NCBI GenBank assembly: GCA_028281495.1
Contig: JANQJU010000077.1
Coordinates: 50,565 to 114,564 of the forward strand
DNA from: SAR324 cluster bacterium
GTDB lineage: Bacteria > SAR324 > NAC60-12
Length of the DNA stretch: 64,000 nucleotides
Direction of reading: 5' to 3'
The notes beneath the pieces are model-generated. The model did no database searches. It worked only from the letters and a program-made list of their open reading frames with translations, and was not told the DNA's origin. A program made the position numbers and the translations under genes. Below, piece after piece: positions 44,068-50,503 of this stretch (within the stretch, counting starts at the first letter, position 1; every line of letters begins with the position of its first letter).

Positions 44068-45375
44068 TCACTGCTTCGACACTCCAATTATTTTTGACAA
44101 CGATTGTTGTTCTATTTTTTCTCGCAGTATCGTTTCTACCACGGGCGAATAATGCCGATGGTTGATCACTTCGCTATTGCCGATGTAACTTCCGGCTTCT
44201 TTGTGAGAAAGATGATAGTGATTCACCAGTATCCAGTTGAAATACGTCCTCAAGTCCTTCAATTGTAAATTGTACACCCCTGCTTTTTCCCTCAAGCCGT
44301 ACCAAGACCGATCAATATCGTCTACGCGGGTGAAACAGGTACTTCGCTTGCCTTTCTCTTTCCAAATCTCGCGTTTGGGAAACAGAAAACTCGCTGGCTT
44401 GAATTGGTGGTCAATGATTTTCCCCTTTTCGTCACGCACGGGAATTTTACCAAAAACTTTGTTAAAGCGCGGTAAACTCCGCACCAGTTCCAAAGCTTCC
44501 GGCATCAAAAACACATCTCGCTCCTTATCCCACTTGGGCGACCACCCCATTCCATGAAATGTTGGGCATTTGGGTTTGTAACGAATGTACCAAATGCCTC
44601 GTTCCAAATCGAAGTCAGAGAACTCAGCATGAAGGGCTTCCCCCAATCGAGCACCTGTGAAAATCAGGAACTTGACGATTTCATTGACGGGACACCGTGA
44701 CCGAGGGTTGACTTCTTCGGTAGCGGCAAGGAGTAAACGAACCTCCTGTGGTGTTGGAATATGGTCACGCACTAAAGCGTTTTGATAGCCCCGTTGCCGG
44801 GGTTTGGGGAGAGTGAGTTTTCTAACCGGGTTGCGCATTTCCAAGAGTTCCATGTCATCAATGAACCACTTGAAAACTTTGCTGATCGTTCGCGTGTAGG
44901 TCTTCAAGGTGGCAGGGGCTTTGCCTTCCTTCACAAATTCATCAAACAAATTCTGAACAATGAGCGGTTTGACTTCATCCAAGAACTGCACTTGTTTACC
45001 GAGTCTGACAAACATCATCTCCAAGACCTTGCGGTCTTTGTACTGGGAGTTGGGTTTGCGCTTGGCTTCGGTCTTGGTCAGGTACAGTTCCAATGCGGCA
45101 TCGAGTTGCCACCGTTCTTGTCCGTCTTGATCGAATATTTGTAGGTGGGGCATTTTCTGCCAGTCCTTGTCATCGAACTTGCCCTCTAGTAACTCCCTTT
45201 CCTTCAGGTGCATCAAACGCTTGGCTTCACTCCGTTTCTTGCTGCCGGGGCGCATCATCCGAATCCCCGTGGGCAAGAAATACGAGATGTAGAAACTGAC
45301 TTTTCCGTTGCGTTCTTTTTTGGGGTAAATGCTACAACGCGGGTCGTAGCCGTCTAAAGCACTTGTGTTGGTCAT
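44068..45375 (-). CDS. int: Tyrosine recombinase (phage-type integrase)
   Basis: 435 residues. An AP2-like arm-binding N-terminus, a core-binding SAM-like region (about 100-195), and a catalytic domain. The first catalytic Arg is in FTGARLGEALHAEFSDF; the second box reads LQLKDLRTYFNWIL, with Lys in place of the usual His before xLR. The His and the tyrosine nucleophile are in NHRHYSPVVETIL. ATG 45375 has AGGAGG 5 bases upstream. Its position beside tRNA-Pro, reading toward the tRNA, is the classic layout for integration into the tRNA gene. The next gene upstream is a likely excisionase. Confidence 0.92.
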   Translation of the reverse strand: MTNTSALDGYDPRCSIYPKKERNGKVSFYISYFLPTGIRMMRPGSKKRSEAKRLMHLKERELLEGKFDDKDWQKMPHLQIFDQDGQERWQLDAALELYLTKTEAKRKPNSQYKDRKVLEMMFVRLGKQVQFLDEVKPLIVQNLFDEFVKEGKAPATLKTYTRTISKVFKWFIDDMELLEMRNPVRKLTLPKPRQRGYQNALVRDHIPTPQEVRLLLAATEEVNPRSRCPVNEIVKFLIFTGARLGEALHAEFSDFDLERGIWYIRYKPKCPTFHGMGWSPKWDKERDVFLMPEALELVRSLPRFNKVFGKIPVRDEKGKIIDHQFKPASFLFPKREIWKEKGKRSTCFTRVDDIDRSWYGLREKAGVYNLQLKDLRTYFNWILVNHYHLSHKEAGSYIGNSEVINHRHYSPVVETILREKIEQQSLSKIIGVSKQ

Positions 45376-45390
45376 ACAAACCTCCTGAGT

Positions 45391-45693
45391 CTAGAGGCAG
45401 AGCGTCAGTTGGTTTGCCAAGAACTGTTTCAAGTCCTCCTCTCTTATACGCACTTCTCGCCCAACCTTCAAATACGGAAGGTCTCTCGATTCATATAAAT
45501 GGTGTTTGACCGTGCGTATCTTGCATTTCAATAAATCAGCGGTTTCTGGGATAGTGTAGACTCGGATTCCCGGTTGGTTGAGCTGTTGTAGAACGGTTAG
45601 GATTTCAATGAAAACAGTGTGGAATTGAAGAGCCGCTTCAGGGGGTGGCATTAGGTGGGCAAACGGCAGTTGAGACAGAGCTTCTGATGACAT
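45391..45693 (-). CDS. Excisionase-like helix-turn-helix protein
   Basis: ATG 45693 follows GAGGTG; the frame opens at a GTG two codons earlier. 100 residues. The C-terminal half has a MerR-like (HTH_17) fold: YTIPETADLLKCKIRTVKHH, YESRDLPYLKVGREVRIREE and DLKQFL. These proteins bind DNA and act as recombination directionality factors or regulators. It lies 15 bases before the integrase gene on the same strand. Confidence 0.8.
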   Translation of the reverse strand: MSSEALSQLPFAHLMPPPEAALQFHTVFIEILTVLQQLNQPGIRVYTIPETADLLKCKIRTVKHHLYESRDLPYLKVGREVRIREEDLKQFLANQLTLCL

Positions 45694-46142
45694 AAGCACC
45701 TCATCAAACGAAGGGAATGAAGCAAAAATTCCTTAGAGGAATCACCAACAACGAAGGGGAAAAGCGGCACCCAAAGGCGCAGCTTTTCCGAGAGGTTGGG
45801 CTTCATGTCATAAGACGAAGCGGTGCTCAGAGGCTCAGTTGTCAAACCGAACGTGTGGAGCGAAGGAGTAACAACAGCTTCTCGTTCTGAAACGAACTGG
45901 AAACACAGTTACTTTCAACCCAAATTAAGTGGTAGCACTGAGCAGTAGAACTTACAAAATAAATAGTAATTTCAAAAACTTAGACTATTCTTTGCTTGTT
46001 CTTTTCGGAGATGGTTTAAAGCTGCTAAATATAAGAGATTGCGGCAAAAAATGAGGAAACAAGGAAATTTTGATTGGCTTCAGAGAATGGTCCTATTTTT
46101 CCTCCTCTTGACCGAAATATGACTTATAAGTAATATTAGAGC
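45694..46142. other. Intergenic region with shared regulatory motif
   Basis: No gene. It separates the divergent excisionase/integrase operon and toxin-antitoxin pair. It has a small perfect hairpin (ATTCCT TAG AGGAAT, about 45728-45742) and the first copy of the shared GTTCTTT motif at 45987-46011. Confidence 0.5.
45987..46011. promoter_or_regulatory. Shared GTTCTTT motif, copy 1
   Basis: TTCTTTGCTTGTTCTTTTCG followed by GAGA. Close copies occur at 47527-47553, 48192-48218, 48998-49025 and 50399-50420, each in the gap next to a cargo gene. Probably a binding site for one element-encoded regulator. Confidence 0.5.
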
Positions 46143-46496
46143 ATGAAAAAAATCTACTATGTTGCTGAAGACGGGACGAGTCCTGTGGGAAAGTTTTTAG
46201 ATAGCGTGCCCAAGTCGATAAAGGCTCGGTTCTATCGGTATTTAGATCATTTGGCAGCACACGATGGAAAATTGACTCGTGGCGAAGCATTCAAGAAACT
46301 CCACGGCTATCCAATGGAAGAAATTCGAGTCAAACAATCGCACAACCTTCATCGAGTCATTATTCATGTACAACTAGAGCAAGCCATCTTGATACTGCAT
46401 GGATTCACCAAAAAAGAAGGCACTCCAACACCTCAAAAAGAAATAGATATTGCTCTTGAGCGGTTCTCTCAAATGAAAAAATCTCTTAAATCATAA
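46143..46496 (+). CDS. higB: RelE/HigB-type toxin (Gp49-like)
   Basis: 117 residues with the pattern of HigB/Gp49-like ribonuclease toxins: VGKFLDSVPKSIKARFYRYL, RGEAFKKLHGYPMEEIRVKQ, HRVIIHVQLEQAILILHGFT and KEGTPTPQKEIDIALERF. Such toxins cleave mRNA, often on the ribosome. The toxin gene comes first, 4 bases before the XRE-type antitoxin gene, as in higBA. No ribosome site is visible. Confidence 0.85.
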   Translation: MKKIYYVAEDGTSPVGKFLDSVPKSIKARFYRYLDHLAAHDGKLTRGEAFKKLHGYPMEEIRVKQSHNLHRVIIHVQLEQAILILHGFTKKEGTPTPQKEIDIALERFSQMKKSLKS

Positions 46497-46500
46497 AACT

Positions 46501-46827
46501 ATGGCACTCACCAAAACAGACTATGCGAAACTGGGTTTAGACCCCAAACACTGTGGGGACATGGATGCTCTAATGGAGCAAGAATTGTTGCAAGACCCGG
46601 AACTCAAACGAGAGTACGACAAAATTTTATTACAGGAACGTGTTGCCAAAGCGATTACAGAGACACGGAAGGCAAAAGGCTTGAAGCAGAAAGAACTGGC
46701 GCAACGTGCCGGAACCAGCCAAACGGTCATTTCTCGTATTGAGAACGGCAATGTATCGGTTGGGATTAAGATGCTCCAACGCATAGCTGACGCTCTGGGA
46801 ACTCAGGTGGAGATTCATTTCCGCTAA
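46501..46827 (+). CDS. higA: XRE-type antitoxin (HigA-like)
   Basis: 108 residues. The C-terminal XRE helix-turn-helix reads TRKAKGLKQKELAQRAGTSQ, TVISRIENGNVSVGIKMLQR and IADALGTQVEI. Residues 1-45 are probably the toxin-binding part. It should neutralise the upstream toxin and repress their joint promoter near 46,000-46,140. Confidence 0.88.
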   Translation: MALTKTDYAKLGLDPKHCGDMDALMEQELLQDPELKREYDKILLQERVAKAITETRKAKGLKQKELAQRAGTSQTVISRIENGNVSVGIKMLQRIADALGTQVEIHFR

Positions 46828-46845
46828 GACAATAACTTTTGAGAG

Positions 46846-47038
46846 GAGAAGGGAGAAAGCCACTCGGTTGAATGGCTTTCGTCCAAAATGTGGTTTCCTG
46901 ATCAAAATCAGGATGCTTTGAACCCCCGACGCTAGATAAGCACGAGAGTATCAGCACAAATAACTCAGCCTACACGTATGCAGCGTAGACACGGTTAGCA
47001 TGAACCAAGGTCAATGATGTTAACCTTCAATGAGCAAG
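46846..47038. repeat. Cassette flank module B, copy 1
   Basis: About 195 bases, downstream of the minus-strand gene at 47043. It has a perfect 8-bp stem (GAAAGCCA 46855-46862, TGGCTTTC 46873-46880), a second 7-bp hairpin (TCCTGAT CAAA ATCAGGA, 46896-46913), and the conserved tail CAGCGTAGACACGGTTA then GTTAACCTTCAATGAGCAAG. Copy 2 is at 47615-47808, and a partial copy 3 starts near 48283. Confidence 0.75.
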
Positions 47039-47042
47039 TAAA

Positions 47043-47408
47043 CTAATTATTTCTTAGTTCATTATAGATAGCTTTAAAGTATCTAAATAGTTTTCCTCTT
47101 GTTAGCTCTCCAGTAGCAAAACGCTGTGACCCACCTTTAAGACCACGCCCCCATAACTCATAATGAGTACATAGGTGCCTTCCTTTGGTATGAGCTAAAC
47201 CAATACTCCAATAATACGAGCGACCATTTATCTCAAAATGCTTGGGATAGGGAAACTCTTTGGTTTTTTCTCGATTCCAGTCATCGACCAAAACAGCATT
47301 ACCTCCCGGTGTTGCTTGTTGAGAAATAAATTGAAGAAACTCTCTAAAAGTCACGTTGGAGCAATCAATATAATCGGAATAAACGAGGGGCAATGAAATT
47401 TGTTGCAT
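47043..47408 (-). CDS. Cassette gene 1, unknown protein
   Basis: ATG 47408 (MQQISLPLVYSDYIDCSNVT); the frame runs back to a TTG. 121 residues, basic C-terminus, aromatic-rich (SYYWSIGLAHTKGRHLCTHY, ELWGRGLKGGSQRFATGELT). No recognised domain or membrane segment. It has no Shine-Dalgarno site. It lies between module B (downstream) and module A (upstream), the same setting as the next gene. Orphan cargo protein; a role in phage or plasmid conflict would be a guess. Confidence 0.6.
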   Translation of the reverse strand: MQQISLPLVYSDYIDCSNVTFREFLQFISQQATPGGNAVLVDDWNREKTKEFPYPKHFEINGRSYYWSIGLAHTKGRHLCTHYELWGRGLKGGSQRFATGELTRGKLFRYFKAIYNELRNN

Positions 47409-47553
47409 AAGAATGAAATTAAAATACAAAAAAATAAGAGCATATTCGACCTGCTATGCCCTTAATCAAGCCTTATCATGCAAATTAAGAAAACTCAAAA
47501 ACTATAAAAATATCAAAAGGTTAAGATTGTTCTTTGTTTGTTCTTTTCGGAGA
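47409..47553. repeat. Cassette flank module A, copy 1
   Basis: About 145 bases upstream of cassette gene 1, nearly identical to 48074-48218. It contains the leader stem AAGAGCATA / TATGCCCTT (one mismatch), an AT-rich promoter-like stretch and the shared GTTCTTT motif at 47527-47553. Confidence 0.8.
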
Positions 47554-47614
47554 CAGTTAGTGCCTAGAGATTGGCAGTAATTGAGCCGAAAAATGAAGGA
47601 ACAAAAAAGTTTTG

Positions 47615-47808
47615 TGAGGAAAGGGAGAAAGCCACTCGGATGAATGGCTTTCGTCTAAAATGTGGTTTCCTGACGAAAATCAGAATGCTTTAAACCCTCA
47701 ACGCTTGGCAGCACGAGAGCGTGAGCACAAACAACTCAGCCTACACGTATGCAGCGTAGACACGGTTATTTGAACCGGGGCCGATGATGTTAACCTTCAA
47801 TGAGCAAG
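47615..47808. repeat. Cassette flank module B, copy 2
   Basis: Close copy of 46846-47038. It keeps the stem GAAAGCCA (47627-47634) / TGGCTTTC (47645-47652), a weaker second hairpin, and the same CAGCGTAGACACGGTTA and GTTAACCTTCAATGAGCAAG tail. On the minus strand it ends the transcript of cassette gene 2. Confidence 0.8.
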
Positions 47809-47815
47809 AACTGGG

Positions 47816-48073
47816 TTAGTATTCGTGGGCAAAAAGTATTGTCCAGTGGTCTCGGTCGTCGATGCAATAAATCTTATTACCTTGGTCATCTTTGAAGACC
47901 TGAAGGTAATCAGCACCGTTCTTTTCTTTAACTCGGTCGTACACATCCAAAGTGATTTGCATGATTTCAACACGAGTTAACGATCTAACAATGTTGGCAG
48001 TTGCCACTGGTTGCCCCGAAAACATGTAGTCGCCGTCTTGTTCTTGAGGTTGAAGTTTCCACTTTTTACTCAT
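47816..48073 (-). CDS. Cassette gene 2, unknown protein
   Basis: 85 residues from ATG 48073 (MSKKWKLQPQEQDGDYMFSG), unrelated to cassette gene 1. It contains RSLTRVEIMQITLDVYDRVK, then QVFKDDQGNKIYCIDDRDHW and TILFAHEY. This looks like a compact alpha-beta protein with no signal or membrane part. No recognised family and no Shine-Dalgarno site. It has the same A and B flanks as its neighbour. Confidence 0.6.
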   Translation of the reverse strand: MSKKWKLQPQEQDGDYMFSGQPVATANIVRSLTRVEIMQITLDVYDRVKEKNGADYLQVFKDDQGNKIYCIDDRDHWTILFAHEY

Positions 48074-48218
48074 GGGAATGAAATTAAAATATAGAATAAT
48101 AAGAGCATATTCGACCTGCTATGCCCTTAATCAAGCACTACCATGAGGATTCAGAAAACTCAAAAACTATAAAAATATCAAAAGGTTAAGATTGTTCTTT
48201 GTTTGTTCTTTTCGGAGA
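48074..48218. repeat. Cassette flank module A, copy 2
   Basis: Nearly identical to 47409-47553, including the AAGAGCATA / TATGCCCTT leader stem, the AAAACTCAAAAACTATAAAA tract and the GTTCTTT motif (48192-48218). Confidence 0.85.
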
Positions 48219-48282
48219 GCACGTAAATCCACGAACTTTGTGAGTTGGAAGGCGAAATTCAGGGAAAAATTGGGAAACTAAA

Positions 48283-48500
48283 AAAAGGAGGGAGAAAGTC
48301 ACCCGGTTGGATGACTTTCTCTTGTGTCGGTTGCCCTGATGTCTTGGTCAGGACTGCTCAAGCCTCAACATTCGATGAATGTGAAGACCGTTGGCAAAAT
48401 TCAGACTATTGGCTTCTCGTTCCGTAGAACTGGAAACTCTTGCCTGATACCGAGATCGGGTTGACACAACAGCAAGTAAAACTGTAAAATCCTTACGATC
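48283..48500. repeat. Cassette flank module B, diverged copy 3
   Basis: A partial third copy. The hairpin is GAAAGTCA (48294-48301) / TGACTTTC (48312-48319). A C-G pair of copies 1 and 2 has become T-A with both sides changed, which supports base pairing in RNA. The second hairpin is CCTGA / TCAGG. The rest has diverged. The 60-codon frame over it starts at TTG and is not believed. Confidence 0.65.
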
Positions 48501-48764
48501 TTATTTGATACTGCCTGTGACAAAAATCAGGACAGTAACTACAATCGACAAAGCATAAACGGGGTACGCTGTCACGAACCCGTTGAGCTTGTCGAAGTAC
48601 AGCGGCAAGTTGATCCACAGTGTTTGAATACCGCAGCCTGCCAGACCGAAAAGGATAGCAGTAGTCTTTTTGTAGCGTGCAAATGCTCCAAATACTACTT
48701 GCTGGGACACTAGGTCGGAAATACCTCGAATCGTTTGATTGAGGATTTTTTCAATTTCTTTCAT
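48501..48764 (-). CDS. Cassette gene 3, small membrane protein
   Basis: 87 residues from ATG 48764. An N-terminal helix (MKEIEKILNQTIRGISDLVS) precedes two membrane segments: TTAILFGLAGCGIQTLWINL and AYPVYALSIVVTVLIFVTGS. Unknown function. Small two-helix membrane proteins are common in phage exclusion and toxin systems, but nothing here proves that. It is the third gene of the array, with a diverged module B downstream and a GTTCTTT motif well upstream (48998). Confidence 0.6.
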   Translation of the reverse strand: MKEIEKILNQTIRGISDLVSQQVVFGAFARYKKTTAILFGLAGCGIQTLWINLPLYFDKLNGFVTAYPVYALSIVVTVLIFVTGSIK

Positions 48765-49208
48765 GATCAAGAAATTAAGAACTAAAAAACTCTTCCAAAA
48801 ACTGGAAGCAGGCTTTTAGCTCATGGGTTCAGTATGACAACTGAAATTCTGAGCAAGGGTGTTGAAAAGCATCTCGACGGTTCGACCAGCACGTCTGGAT
48901 ACCATAGCAACACAAAGCCTTAATTACAGATGTAACATTATTTTCATGACGGCTCAATTCTGATATGTAGAACTAACGGCAAGACGCATCCCCCTGATTG
49001 TTCTTTGCTTGTTCTTTCCGAAAGAATAGGTGAGTCAGTGGAAATAATAGAAAAATCAGAAGGTTATAAGCGAAGCGCAACCCCTGACCAAAGCTCCCTA
49101 CTCTAACGACAATAAATTTGTATCAGGAGCTTTGGTCAGAGCTTGCGCTGGCTGAAAAGAACGAGGTTTTTGTATTTTTTAGCTATGGAAGGCAAAAACG
49201 GACTATAG
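48765..49208. other. Intergenic region with motif copy 4 and long hairpin 1
   Basis: No gene. It holds the shared motif with a perfect dyad TTCTTTCCGAAAGAA (within 48998-49025) and the long hairpin at 49074-49149, just before the TIR gene. The start of the minus-strand transcript of cassette gene 3 and the promoter of the TIR gene are probably here. Confidence 0.5.
49074..49149. repeat. Long hairpin element H1
   Basis: AGCGCAA / TTGCGCT forms the outer 7 bp and CTGACCAAAGCTCC (49084-49097) / GGAGCTTTGGTCAG (49126-49139) the inner 14 bp, separated by a 3-base internal loop. The core TGACCAAAG is shared with hairpins H2 and H3 beyond the TIR gene. Confidence 0.75.
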
Positions 49209-50153
49209 ATGAGTGTAGAAGACGAAAAGGAACTATATGAAAATCCGAAAGTCATGATCGAAACAGCTCAAAATTTGGGTAATGAGCTAGCCTACTTTAA
49301 TTCGTCTTCGTTAATAAAAATTCATCGAGAATTATCAAAAGTTATTCAAACTACTGAAAATACAAATTACGACCAAAGTATACATCATATTCTGATGCTT
49401 AAACCAAAGTTTGCTTATGTTTTAGGCACTAGTTTTCCAAAAGAAAGAGGAGTATTAGCTAGGTTTATCTCTATAATTAGCAATTGGATAGACTTCCTCC
49501 TTGATTCTCCTGAAGAAGATAAGAAAACGATATTGAAAGCCATAAAAGATTTTACTTTCTCCACTTACTCTTTTTTTGAATATAGTAAGCAATTTGGTGC
49601 AAGACCAGTTTCCTCTTTAGTAGACAATAAAAACCAAAATAGTAGGCTTCAAATGCGCATTGATAATTTAGAAGCAGAATTACTTAAATTGACTCAATTT
49701 GTTTCATTGTCCAAAGAAGTATCTAAAGTTTTCTTATCACATTCTAGTGCCGATAAACCTTTTGTGGAAAAACTTAAGAATGATCTTGAAAAGGAAGGAA
49801 TCGCTACATGGTATGATAACAAGGACATAAATATTGGAGACATAATTAGCGAAGCGATTTCAGAAGGTATAAAACAAAGTTGGTATTTTCTGATAGTTGT
49901 GTCACAGAATTCTGTCGATTCTAAGTGGGTAAAATATGAATTAGATGAAGCGTATCATGAACATATTGCATCCGGTAAAAAGGTTCTACCGATATTAATT
50001 GGTGACATACACGACGATGAGGTTCCCACGAGATTAAGAAAGCATCGATATGGAGACTTTAGAATAGATGATAGGTATGAAGATGAATTTAAGAAGCTTT
50101 GCAAAGCTATACTATTACAAAGTTCTAAATCGGTATTGCCTGAAAATAATTAA
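49209..50153 (+). CDS. TIR-domain protein
   Basis: 314 residues. Residues 1-175 are a helical domain of unknown type, ending in a short coiled coil (SRLQMRIDNLEAELLKLTQF). Residues about 180-305 form a TIR domain: KVFLSHSSADKPFVEKLKND, IATWYDNKDINIGDIISEAI, WYFLIVVSQNSVDSKWVKYE, VLPILIGDIHDDEVPTRLRK. Glu244 (WVKYELDEAY) is at the place of the catalytic Glu of NAD-cleaving TIR domains. Bacterial TIR proteins often act in phage defence by destroying NAD or making signal nucleotides. No Thoeris, CBASS or Argonaute partner adjoins it, so the trigger is unknown. Long hairpins lie on both sides. Confidence 0.88.
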   Translation: MSVEDEKELYENPKVMIETAQNLGNELAYFNSSSLIKIHRELSKVIQTTENTNYDQSIHHILMLKPKFAYVLGTSFPKERGVLARFISIISNWIDFLLDSPEEDKKTILKAIKDFTFSTYSFFEYSKQFGARPVSSLVDNKNQNSRLQMRIDNLEAELLKLTQFVSLSKEVSKVFLSHSSADKPFVEKLKNDLEKEGIATWYDNKDINIGDIISEAISEGIKQSWYFLIVVSQNSVDSKWVKYELDEAYHEHIASGKKVLPILIGDIHDDEVPTRLRKHRYGDFRIDDRYEDEFKKLCKAILLQSSKSVLPENN

Positions 50154-50169
50154 ATTTTCTCTCCAATCC

Positions 50170-50220
50170 CTGACCAAAGTTTCTAGGGTGGTTGGATCGG
50201 GATGAAGGAACTTTAGGTCG
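50170..50220. repeat. Long hairpin element H2
   Basis: Stem TGACCAAAGTT / AACTTTAGGTC with one bulge. The loop TCTAGGGTGGTTGGATCGGG is almost the same as in H3, 120 bp on. This looks like a decayed tandem copy of H3. Confidence 0.65.
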
Positions 50221-50287
50221 TGAACTGGAAACGTTTTAAAACTAGGGTTTCTCTGTCCATTTATAAAAATCAAGTAGAGGTCTTCCC

Positions 50288-50356
50288 CTCCAAACCCTGA
50301 CCAAAGTTTCTAGGGTGGTCGGATCGGGGTGAGGGAACTTTGGTCAGGGGTTGGAG
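50288..50356. repeat. Long hairpin element H3
   Basis: CTCCAA-A-CCCTGACCAAAGTT pairs with AACTTTGGTCAGGG-G-TTGGAG (20 of 21 pairs). The 27-base G-rich loop TCTAGGGTGGTCGGATCGGG... resembles H2. It may be a structured RNA, a terminator pair, or a mobile hairpin. Confidence 0.75.
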
Positions 50357-50503
50357 GAAACCCCCAACACTACAAAATTAATGAATTTTTTCACTCTCTT
50401 GTTGTTCTTCTCGAAAGAATAAGGAAAGAACATTTTTGTATATCTCTGAATCAAAAATGTTATCTCGTTTGTTGGTAAGCTTAGTTTCGTAAAGTCAAAG
50501 CAA

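Noticed and set aside
45651..45845. 64-codon minus-strand frame upstream of the excisionase-like gene
   Set aside because: Overlaps the 5' end of that gene in another frame, with no ribosome site or recognisable pattern.
46143..46827. Toxin-antitoxin pair as a novel defence system
   Set aside because: Ordinary higBA-like gene order and motifs; nothing unusual beyond the shared upstream motif.
48245..48427. 60-codon plus-strand frame starting at TTG
   Set aside because: Lies over the diverged module B hairpin, with no protein-like pattern and no equivalent in copies 1 and 2.
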